From Garcia nutans (Eukaryota > Streptophyta > Magnoliopsida > Malpighiales > Euphorbiaceae): DNA of 64,000 nucleotides. The stretch covers positions 6,882,001 to 6,946,000 of the forward strand of contig CANTUV010000015.1 of the NCBI GenBank assembly GCA_947685225.1. The letters run 5' to 3'. Numbering within the stretch: the first letter of the stretch is position 1; every line of letters begins with the position of its first letter. Below, in pieces: positions 1-9,240 of this stretch. Made by a program: the position numbers and the translations under genes. A model generated the notes under the pieces. The model did not search any database. It was not told the origin of the DNA and saw only the letters and a list, made by a program, of their open reading frames with translations.

Positions 1-26
1 GATGATATTGTATCCAAGAAGGAGGG

Positions 27-1490
27 GTGGACTTGGTCGAGCCCGAAGAAGATGAAGTAATAAACACTAGATCTGGTAAGCCTTATGCAAGGCCACCACC
101 TAAGAAGGTAGAAACTAATAAGGGAAAGGAAGTTGAAGTAGAAGAAGATGATGCTGTGCTCAAGAAATTGAAAAGAACCCAAGCAAGTGTTAGCATTTGG
201 GTTATTAGCTACTTCTAAAAAGCCCCGAGAAACTATGGCCAAAGCCTTGGCTAGTATGCCAATCTCTACCTCCATGACACCGGAGGAGCTGACCAACTTC
301 ATAAAAATTGGAGGGTTAATGAAATGTGAAGAGGCTCAAGAGAAGAGTGAAGTTAATATGGGAGCAGTTTCTTTTTCGGATGCGGACTTACCGGAGGAGG
401 GGAAAGACCACATCCGCCCTCTCTTTATCAAAGTAGAAGTCAAGGGGAAGAGGACTCCTTGTGTAATGGTCGATGATGCGTTTGCCATAAATGTTTGTCC
501 AGTTAAGATACTACCAAAGCTAGCCATGTCGACAAGAGATCTAAACCCAACCGAGGTAACAATTCGGGCTTATGACAGCACTAAAAGACATGCCGAAGAG
601 ACTTTCAAAGCCGCTGTCAAGGTTGGTCCAATTGAATCTATTATTGAGTTTGTTGTTTTAGACATACCGGTTACCTTCGCCTTACTCTTGGGGAGACCAT
701 GGTTCCATCCTCTTGGTGGAGTTCCTTCCACCCTTCATCAAAAGATCAGGTTCCCCAACGGAGATGGGACAGTGGTCATTGAAGCTGAAGATAATGAGAT
801 TGTTAACACTCTAATGATTGAGAGGCCTCTCAATGGTTTCCAAGTAGCTGCAATTTTCGATGATGAAGTAGTGGACTCCAAAGTTTTGAATATGATGAAG
901 AACATGAACTACCTTCCCGGAGCTGGTCTTGGAAAGGGAAAGGCCGGTTTGACAAAGCTGCCAGATTTTAGAACTCAAACTTCCAAGAAAGGGTTGGGAT
1001 ATGATGAAGCCAATAATGTCCAGCCAAAGAAGAGTGAGAAGATGAGCTTCCCACCACTTGAAGAGATCTTTGTCAAGGCTCCAGATATGGGACCACTCCA
1101 AGGAGAATGTTAATCCCAGGTTTTGAAATTTTTATAGATGTTGTTGAGCTAGTGGAGCAAGTGAAGAAAGAACTCACCCTGCCAACCAGCAAAGAATCCA
1201 ATCCAAAAAAGGAGAATGAAGCTGTCCTAAAAGCCGAGAAGGCTCCGGAAGAGATTGCTGCCCTGGTTGAAGAAAAGTTTGAAGACATCGTGCTTTATGA
1301 TTCTGAGAACAATGATTTTGATTTTGATTTTAATTTGTCTGCTTTGTATGAGGATGATGATGTTTTCTTTTCCAAAATGAATGCAATAAAGTCTGATTTT
1401 GCTTACTTGTGTGATGTTTCTCCTGATGGTTGCATACATTCAAATAGCAGTTATATGAGCATCTTTAATATTAATTCTGTTAACACATAA
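27..1490 (+). pseudogene. gag end, protease and G-patch-like region of E1 (broken)
   Basis: Reading starts in frame at 27, shifts near 200, runs to 1113, and continues in another frame from 1107 to 1490. The retropepsin core is recognisable by its flanks (INVCP after the active site, LLGRPW downstream), but the catalytic D-N-G of its relative E2 reads D-D-A here, so the protease should be dead. A glycine-rich G-patch-like stretch (LPGAGLGKGKAGL) lies at about 907-945, downstream of the protease as in other Tat elements. The last third is an acidic linker without a recognised domain. Confidence 0.75.
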
Positions 1491-1499
1491 TCATTAAAT

Positions 1500-2841
1500 T
1501 TGAGAACAACCAAAAATCCAAAAAACATTAGCATAGCATCCGACCTTACTCCTGATGAGAGAGAGAGATTTGAAAAAATATTCAAAAAATATGAAGAAGT
1601 GTTTGCTTGGTCTTATGAGGATATGCATGGAATAGATCGAGACATAGCCGAGCATCATATTCCAACTCACACTCACGTGAAACCTGTCAAACAAAAGCTT
1701 AGGCAATTAATACCTGAGTGGGCTGAATTGGTTAAAGAAGAGGTCACTAAGCAAATACAAGTGAAATTCCTTAAAGTGATAGAATATCCAGATTGGTTAG
1801 CCAACATATTACCCGTGCCAAAGAAAGATGGGAGAATAAGGGTCTGTGTGGACTATAGAGATTTGAACAAGGCTTCCCCTAAGGATGATTTTCCTTTACC
1901 TCATATAGGTGTTCTCATTGATAGTGCAGCCTCTAGCGCTACACTCGTTTATAGATGGATTTTCCAGATACAACCAAGTGTTAATGGCCCAAGAGGATAA
2001 AACCAAAACTGCTTTCATTACTACATGGGGTATATTTTGTTATAGGGTGATGCCGTTCGGCTTAAAGAATGCTGGAGCAACCTACCAAAGGATGGCCAGC
2101 ACATTATTTCATGACATGATCCACAAAGAAGTTGAAGTATATGTTGATGATATGATGGTTAAATCGGACACAAGGGAGCAACACTTCCAAACTTAGAATT
2201 ATTCTTCGATAGAGCTTTGAAATATAAGCTAAGATTAAACCCGAAGAAGTGTGTATTCAGTGTTACCTCAGGTAAATTATTGGGACATGTAATTGGTCCG
2301 AATGGCATTGAGATTGATCCTAACAAAGTCAAAGCAATTAGGGATATGCAAGCCCCAAAGATGGAGAGAGAAGTTCGGGGATTCATTGGTAAACTACAGT
2401 ACATTAGCAGATTTATAGCAAAGCTCACAACAATCTGTGAGCCTATCTTCAAATTGCTTAGAAAGAATCAGCCGGTCATATGGAATGAAGAATATCAAAA
2501 GGCCTTTGAGCGAATAAAAGAGTATTTGTTGAATCCACCTATTTTAAAATCACCTAAACATGGCAAACCTCTATTACTATACTTAGCGGTAGAAGAAGAG
2601 CCAATAGATGCTAGCCCAAGCAGATGAGTCAGGGATTGAGCATGCAGTTTACTATTTGAGTAGAAAGCTCCTACCTTATGAAATTAAGTATAGTATCATT
2701 GAAAAGACATGTAGAGCCATGGTTTGGTCTTCTAAGAAGTTGCAGCATTGCTTTCAATCGTATAGTGTGCAAGCAATTTCCAGGCTGAATCCAATAAATT
2801 ACTTGAGGGAGACTCCCTCTTTAATTGGGAAATATGGTTGA
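1500..2841 (+). pseudogene. reverse transcriptase / RNase H of E1 (broken)
   Basis: This is a Ty3/gypsy RT closely matching that of E2. Recognisable blocks are VPKKDGRIRVCVDYRDLN (about 1815-1870), FCYRVMPFGLKNAGATYQRM (about 2036-2095) and the catalytic YVDD (2139-2150). Frames break near 1950, 2196, 2610 and 2840, so at least four indels or stops divide the enzyme. The RNase H part follows from about 2620 (YYLSRKL block). It would copy element RNA to DNA in the virus-like particle; it cannot be translated whole now. Confidence 0.85.
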
Positions 2842-2849
2842 TGGTTGAT

Positions 2850-3470
2850 AATATTAGAAGAATTTGAGATCGAGTATGTAACCAGGAAAACAATCAAGGT
2901 AGAGCGGTGGTAGAATTCCTGGCCCAACAACCATTACCAGAAAGCGAAGAGGTAATCTTAGAATTTTCGGATGAACATTTAGAAGCAATTGAAGTACAAG
3001 GGTGGAAAATGTATTTTGATGGAGCAGTAAACAGGAAAGGAGCAAGTCTGGGAGTTATACTAGAATCGCTCAAAGGAGAATTTAGCTAAAAAATTGAAAT
3101 TTAGGGCAACCAATAATATGATGGAGTACGAAGCTTGTATTTTCGATTAGGAAACCCTAATGATTATGAAGGTGGATAAGGTGGAAGTTTATGTCAATTC
3201 ATTACTAGTAGTATCTCAAGTAAATGGAGAGTGGGAGTTGAAAGAAGAAAAACTAAAACCATACCACCATTGCCTGACCATGATAAAGAAAAACTTTAAG
3301 GAGTGTAGGTTTATACACCTATCAAGAGAAGAAAATCAGATGGCTGATGCCCTAGCCACATTGGCTTTGGCATGGGAGAACCCTATTAGCCTATTCCTTA
3401 AGCCTCTGATCTTGACCAGTTTGTCAACTCCTTGCTATGAATAGGAAACAATCATGGAAATTGATATAGA
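2850..3470 (+). pseudogene. second (archaeal-type) RNase H of E1, remnant
   Basis: WKMYFDGAVN at about 3003-3032 marks the first catalytic Asp of the additional archaeal-type RNase H that the Tat lineage acquired. The same block in E2 (WEMYFDGASN) is followed by the NNEAEYEA motif; in E1 that second motif is damaged around 3110-3150. A later part (3160-3444) keeps the ADALATLA block. Stops and frameshifts separate the pieces. Confidence 0.7.
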
Positions 3471-4829
3471 CCATGATGCGTGGTATGATACTATAAGACA
3501 ATTTTTAGAGGAAAGAGAATACCCGCCGGGGGCAACAAAGAAAGAGAGAAGAGCCATAAGGCTGTGGTCATTGTAATACATCACCTTCCATGGGGAGTTA
3601 TATCGAAGGTGGCCTGATTGAGTGCATTTGAGATGTTTAAGAAAGCCTGAAGTGGAGCGCATCATGTCAGAAATACATGCGGGAAATTGCAGACCACACA
3701 TGAGTGGTTTGGCCCTAGTTAAGAAGATTATTCGACTTACTATTGGTTGACCATGGAGAGAGATTGTATCGAGTTCGTAAAGAAGTGCCAACGATGTTAG
3801 ATGTATGGTAACTTGAATCACATGCCTCCTGAAGAATTGCATTCTATGTCTTCACCTTGGCCATTTGCCACCTGGGGTATCAACATTATAGGAGAGATAC
3901 ATCCGACAGCTTTAAACGGGCACCGTTTCATTGTGGTAACAGTAGATTATTTTTCACAATGGGTTGAAGCCAAATCCTTCAACAAGCTGGGTGTGTAATA
4001 TCCCAAAGTATACCCTAAAAGTTTTGGAATATTTATTGTTGTATTTGGATTAAATGTATATGTTTAAATGGAAAGAGAAATGAGGTAAGGGAAGAGTGTA
4101 TATGTTGTATATATAGTGATATATACAACATATACAAGTCAAAGAAATGGAAGTCAAAGAAGATTAAATAATTAATTTTAATTAATTGAAATGGAAATTT
4201 AGTGGAAAGTGGATGATGATATTTGTAATATTATATTAATATAATTGCTTGGTGGAGGTTTAAAGAGAGATTGAGTGGTTAAGTGAAGAGGGAGAGTTGA
4301 CTTTGTTCTTTGCCATTCATTCTTCTTATTTTTCTTCTTCTTTCTTTGTTGGTTGACCATCACAATAGCAAGAGAGGAAAGATAGATTTTGCTCATCCAA
4401 ACTCATGATTGAAGGATGTTTCAAGTGATCAAGTTGGAAATCTAAGAAGTTTCATCATTTTTGGTAAGTTTCCACTTGATTCCTTAGTTTTCTTTTAAGT
4501 TGTATTTGAGTTTGATGGTTGATTATTGATGGTATGAGTATGTTTGATTGTGGGGTGTTTGAGAGTATTGGGTTTATTTGATTTTGATTTTGGAGTTTGA
4601 TTGAAGAGATAGAGTTAAGTTTGGTGTTGGAAGAATAAGTGTTGTGTTTGAGTTGTGTGTATGTGATGGTTGTGAATTGGTGTTTGATGTATGTTTTGAA
4701 TTGTTTTGGTGTTTTTGCAAGTTATATTGGTTTATGTGTGTATTTAGTTAAGTTTGTTTGAAGTGGATAATGGTGGAAGAAAGTGGTTTGTTGGATGTAG
4801 TGTTGATGTTGCCGGAATCTGCATTTTTG

Positions 4830-5135
4830 GCCTGACACGCCCATGAGCACGGCTAGATCTTTAGGCGTGTCTATGATTCTGTGTTCTTGGATAGGTGACA
4901 CGACCAGTGACACACCCATGTCACTAAGCGTGTCACAGCTTCTGTGTTGTAGTAGTATTGACACATCCAGTGACACGCCCATGTCACTGAGCGTGTCATA
5001 GCTACTGTGATGTTGGTGGATTGACACGGCCAGTGACATGCCCATGTCACTGAGCGTGTCAAAGCTTCTGTGTTGTGAGTTTAGGGCACGGTCAGGGACA
5101 CGCCCGTGTTGTTTAGCGTGTCATGTGTAGAGTTT
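4830..5135 (+). repeat. Minisatellite of GTGACACG/CGTGTCAC dyads in solo LTR A
   Basis: About four degenerate copies with a period near 62-64 bp. Each copy pairs GACACG...CCCATGTCAC with AGCGTGTCA, so each is a dyad. The same word class recurs in E3 LTRs, an intron of E1 and the right LTR of E5. Confidence 0.85.
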
Positions 5136-5664
5136 GCCCTAGCTGGTTTTATCTATTTTATCTCATGTGTATCTCTAAGTGAGTGTGTATGATCACCTTT
5201 GGTTTAGATTTTGAAGAGAATTGAGTTGCCCTAATCCAAGTGTTGAAGGATTCTTGGAAGAGGAGTTTGGTGTGGTGTGAGTTGCTCTTGAGGTAAGTAC
5301 AAACCCTACATTATTGCATACATTTATATGACTTTGAGACTTAACACATTTGGTTGTAAATGTGTTAAGTAATCCATTACATTGTTTATATATTTGATTA
5401 ATATCATGAATTGCATAATGTGAAGGATATGATAATAATTCAAAATGTATATCCAATGCAATTGGTTGTGTATACCTTAATGATGAGATGTGATGCCATT
5501 GTTGTTGGCTATAATGATGCAAATGAAATACTTGGGGCATGTTTGCCTAAATGATTATGAGGAAATGAGAATGGAATTTATAATGAAATAATGAAAGAAT
5601 TGTGTGCCTAATGTTTTATTCACTTTTCAGAGTTTTATTGTTGATGGTATGCCTAATAGTAACA

Positions 5665-5880
5665 ATCTCTTGAAGCTGGGTTGGGCTTGATCCTTGAAGC
5701 CAAGTTGGGTTGAAGTTTAGCATGCTTAACTCCCCTTGAAGCTTGGTTGGGTCTAGTCCTTGAAGCCTAGTTGAGATGTTACAAACCCTTGAAGCTAGGT
5801 TGGGTTTGGTTCTTGAAGCCAAGTTGGGTTGATACTTAGCATGCTTTGTTCCCCTTGAAGCTTGGTTGAGCCTAGTTGGG
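5665..5880 (+). repeat. CTTGAAGC(C/T)..GGTTGGG tandem words in solo LTR A
   Basis: Short units of the form CTTGAAGCTGGGTTGGG or CTTGAAGCCAAGTTGGG recur roughly every 30-60 bp about eight times. Solo LTR B has a single similar unit (CTTGAAGCTGGGCTGGG near 61654). This looks like local expansion. Confidence 0.8.
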
Positions 5881-6108
5881 ATAATGATAAATGTGATAAT
5901 TAAACCAAAAAATTAACTCTGAAAGTTGAATGGCATATTAGTTTCTTTTGGGCCCATGCTTGTCTTTGTTTAAATGTGATTCCTAAATGGTGAAATAAAT
6001 GAATTATAAGATTTAATGTAAGGTTTTGAAATATGATATTCTTATGTATTATTTATTATATATGAATGTGTGACATTAGCATTACATTAAAGCATATTGT
6101 TATTGTGG

Positions 6109-6207
6109 TTTGTACCACTAAGCCTACGGCTTAGCGCGATTGTGGTTCATCGCGCAGGTGACAGGGTAGAACCAGAGAGTTCAGCTATACCGAGTCGAGT
6201 CTAGACT
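6109..6207 (+). other. Conserved chromovirus LTR core with GCGCGAT/ATCGCGC hairpin
   Basis: TACCACTAAGC, then GCTTAGCGCGAT, an 8-nt loop, ATCGCGCAGGTGACAG and a CTAGAC block. Related copies are at 61930-62042, 63869-63960 and, on the minus strand, 19655-19750, 23495-23610 and 58548-58665. Its conservation between otherwise divergent LTRs suggests a cis signal; the function is not known to me. Confidence 0.75.
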
Positions 6208-7253
6208 TTGAAGTGTTGATTGTGGGCTTAAAAATCAGAGACAAACTGCCAAACATGTATAAATTTTATGTTTTGTAAACATGGATTTTGATGTATTTAT
6301 ATATGTAAATACCACTACATTTTCCGCTGCATAATGAATAAATGTTTTATCTAGTATATTTTATAATATAATATGAAGTGCTTTAAGTTTTCTTATATTA
6401 TTACAGAAGAGAAAAAAATTGGGTTATCTAATATAAACCGTGACACTCCTGTATTCGGTATACGTATATTACAGGTGTAGCAGTATGTAGTGTGCGTATA
6501 CGGGGTATAGGGGTGTTACAGGGTGCAAGCCAAATGGCTAGGTTTATCGAAAAGAACCTCATCTGCAGATACGGGGCCCCGCATAGTATGATATCGGACA
6601 ATGGGGTATATTTTCAAGGAGCAGTTCAGGATTTATTCTCCAAGTACCGCATCCATCATCATCGATCCTCTCCTTATAGACCAAAGGCTAATGGTGCAGT
6701 AGAAGCAACAAACAAGACAATTAAGAAAATTTTGTCTAAGATGACCAAGACTTACAGGGACTGGTCAGAAATGCTTCCTTTTGCTTTATGGGGATATAGG
6801 ACAACTGTGCGAACAACTACTGGAATGACACTTTTCTCTTTGGTTTATGGGATGGAAGCAGTATTGCCAATTGAAATTGAGATCAAGTCGTTAAGAGTAG
6901 TCTTGGAAGCAGAACTGCCTGAAACTGAATGGGTAGCAAGCGGATACACACAGTTAGCTCTACTAGAAGAGAGAAGGTTAAAGGCACTATATCATCACCA
7001 ACTGTATCAAAAGAAGATAGCTCGGGCCTACAATAGAAGGGTTAAGGTCAGAAAATTCAGAGTTAGGGATTTGATGTTGAAGCAATGTAAGCCTGATGTA
7101 TCTGATCCAAGAGGGAAGTTCAAACCTAGCTGGGAAGGGCCATATGTCGTGAAACAAGTCATGAACAAAGGTGCGGTGAAGTTGTCAGACATGGACGCGA
7201 ATGAATTTAGTGAGCCAGTAAACATTGACAAGTTGAAGAAGTTTTATGTATGA

Positions 7254-7640
7254 AAAATAAAAAAAAAAGAGCTCACTAGGTTGAAAACCAAAAAAGGGCG
7301 GCCTAGCCAAAAGTTAAAGCAGTTCGCTAGTCCCAAAAACCCAAAAGGGCGGGCTAGACAACAATTAGGGCTAAACGAGAGAAAATCATCAATTAGAAAA
7401 CCCGAAAGGTCTAGTTGGCAATAGGAGTGATCTTGTGTATGTTGGCTTTATGTTTGATTGTTCCCCAATTTAATAAAATAGAATTAATGTTAAAATTGTT
7501 CTATGTGCACTGTTATAAGTATCTGACCAGATATGGATGAAATAAATAAACACAATAGCAAAAGGTGATGACAAATTATAAATGAAAAAGAAGCATCTTT
7601 TTATTACTTTAATTATTTTTTCATCCTAACAATACACTTT
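7254..7640. repeat. Post-integrase spacer of E1 with AAAAGGGCGG..CTAG repeats
   Basis: A/G-rich run followed by copies of a CTAGG...AAAAGGGCGGCCTAG unit (about 7275-7415). The same family, in opposite orientation, fills 35100-35500 in E2 and the aORF-A intron (8100-8250). AT-rich sequence follows to 7640. No gene is seen. Confidence 0.75.
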
Positions 7641-7697
7641 TTGAATTGACAAATGTAAAATCTATGCCAGTCGATAAGTGTAACGTACAGGCCAGCT

Positions 7698-8890
7698 TTA
7701 CCTCAGCCGATCCAAGTAGGCTTCAGTCAAGCAAGGCATGTCTAAGTCAGGAGCAAAGTCAAAATCACGAGGCTCAGCTCCATACTCACGGCCAAGTCGG
7801 CGAGGATCATAGCATGTACCTTGATAAAGAGCGGCAAAGGGAACATACATCAAGTATGTCCGTATGGTGATACGAGAAATCTTCCACCAAGGTACCAACC
7901 AACGGATATTGACTTCGGAGTGTGAGTGGATCCAGTCAACCCAGTCAGCATATGAAGAGGCAGGATGGAGTAGCTTCCTAGCAGAATGATGACATGGTAG
8001 GTATATGGAAAAATCCATGGATGGAGTATCAAGCAAGCAAAGATGCTCCTGAAGCCAAATCTATGAAAAAAAAGAATTAAATTAAAAAAAGAAAGAAAAA
8101 GAAAAAGGTCCGGTAAGTTTAAAACCCGCAAGGGCAACTTAGGCAAAAATTAGGACAGCTCGCTAGTTCCAAAAAACCACATGGGCGGACTAGGCTAAAA
8201 TTAGAGCAATAAAGAAAAGAAGAAAAAAGAAAACCTAAATTGAAAATCCGAAAGTGTAGTTTAGGTAATTACCTAAAGCAGCAACGGACTCCCAGTCAGT
8301 CTCTTTGACAATCCTGATTTAAATCGTTCTAATCCAACTAAGGTCTCGGCTAAGATCACAGGTACCAGTGACAAGCATCCTTCCATTTGGTCCATAATAT
8401 CCAATACTCGTAAATCAATATCGCCGTCAAAGGGAACAAGCAAGAATTGGCCGAGCAAGCAAAGACAGAGCATGCATCCCCATGCCTTAGTAGGGGCCAA
8501 ATGAGAGAGACAAAAGTCAATCAAAGGAGCAAGTAGAATTTTTTCACCTCTCATCATCCGAAGAACTTCGGGTTTTGGAATTTGAAATAACATCTGTATC
8601 TTCTGTTGAGTCTTGGAAATCAATGTGGGTAATGCCATTTATTGATTATTGGGATATCCAAGGATGGCTTCAAATTCTTCAATCAAGGGACATATTTCAA
8701 AACCATTAATTTTAAATACCCTAGAATCCGTATCCCAAAAGGAAGCCACGGCATGTAAGAAGGAGTGGTCCAATTTGACATTTTGAAAACATTTTAAAAC
8801 ATCAAGTTTTGACCATGAAATTTGCTTCCAATGAATGGCATCCATAATCTTAAATAGAATTTTTATCTTCTTTGAATGATGCTCAGTCAT
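7698..8890 (-). pseudogene. aORF-A: antisense DUF7745-like gene with one intron, in E1
   Basis: This gene reads against E1. Exon 1 runs from an ATG at 8890 to 8273, the intron from 8272 to 8061 (GT...AG, 212 bp), and exon 2 from 8060 to a stop at 7698-7700. Exon 1 holds an N-terminal helical block and SFWDTDSRVFKINGFEICPL, the pattern I associate with plant DUF7745/mobile-domain-like proteins that travel with Ty3/gypsy elements. Exon 2 is tryptophan-rich (WVDWIHSH, VPWWKIS). Damage: an in-frame TAA at 8639-8641 and a TAG at 8273-8275, the last codon of exon 1, where CAG is the likely ancestor. The intron holds the repeat family found after pol. Function is unknown; antisense genes in Tat elements are documented, their role is not. 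Confidence 0.75.
8061..8272 (-). other. Intron of aORF-A carrying the post-pol repeat
   Basis: Donor TTTAG/GTAATTACC and acceptor TTTTTTCATAG/ATTTGG on the minus strand. Removing it joins two parts in the same frame. The inside has AAAACCCGCAAGGGCAACTTAGGC units, the repeat seen after the integrase in both E1 and E2. Confidence 0.75.
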
Positions 8891-9240
8891 GGTGAATGAA
8901 TAAGAAAAAATTAAAATTGTTAAAGAGAGTCTTCACGTTGAAAGAGAGAGAATTTTGGATTTTGTATTGAAACATGGCATGAAGGGTGATTTATATAGAA
9001 GAAACAAACCTTTTCCAAAAGTGAAAAGGAAAAGGTGATGGGAAAGAATAAGACCATATGCCATAAGGAAAGGAATTAGTGGCAATTTCCTTTACCACGT
9101 TGGATTGGGTTTAGCAAATGATGTGTATTATAAAATTATGATGTACTGTAATAATAATAAAAAAGTTACGTTAAAGATGCAAATTGTATATTTTTCATTA
9201 TTGTACGATATTTTACAATTGCTACAATATTTACATATCA
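8891..9240. other. Spacer between the two antisense genes
   Basis: AT-rich sequence between the stop of aORF-B (9241) and the ATG of aORF-A (8890). It would hold the aORF-B 3' end and the aORF-A promoter. Apart from the TATA box I see nothing else. Confidence 0.7.
8990..8997 (-). promoter_or_regulatory. TATA box for aORF-A
   Basis: TATATAAA on the minus strand, about 100 bp upstream of the ATG at 8890, in sequence that otherwise lacks signals. The spacing matches the aORF-B promoter and is normal for a plant pol II gene. Confidence 0.6.

Larger units (their letters stand above)
3994..6520 (+). mobile_element. Solo LTR A (2527 bp), chromovirus (Tekay-like) type
   Basis: It begins TGTAATATCCC and ends GGGTGTTACA, and is flanked by perfect GGGTG duplications at 3989-3993 and 6521-6525. 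No internal domain is present, so it is a solo LTR left by LTR-LTR recombination. It shares blocks with E5, E6, E7 and solo LTR B: a GCTTAGCG...ATCGCGCAGGTGA core (6125-6162), a splice-donor-like AG/GTAAGTAC (5291-5300) and an acceptor-like TTTTCAG (5624-5630). No coding region is supported inside it. Confidence 0.95.
3471..7253 (+). pseudogene. integrase of E1, split by a solo LTR
   Basis: The N-terminal zinc-binding part is poorly preserved at 3480-3800. The catalytic core begins at 3801 (SPWPFATWGINIIGEI), stops at 3993 against a solo LTR, and resumes in the same frame after 6525. ISDNG (about 6590) supplies the second Asp and NGAVEATNK (about 6690-6715) the Glu, so DDE residues are retained. 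The C-terminal part ends with a stop at 7251-7253. Joining the flanks and counting one copy of the 5-bp duplication gives an unbroken frame across the insertion site, so this part was open when the LTR arrived. Confidence 0.85.

Noticed and set aside
4199..4396. Small frames in solo LTR A and other LTRs
   Set aside because: No domain, no conservation between copies beyond the LTR itself, and typical of AT-rich non-coding DNA.
1..7253. An endogenous pararetrovirus (caulimovirus)
   Set aside because: Integrase with a DDE core, LTRs and target-site duplications are present in these elements, and no movement protein is seen.
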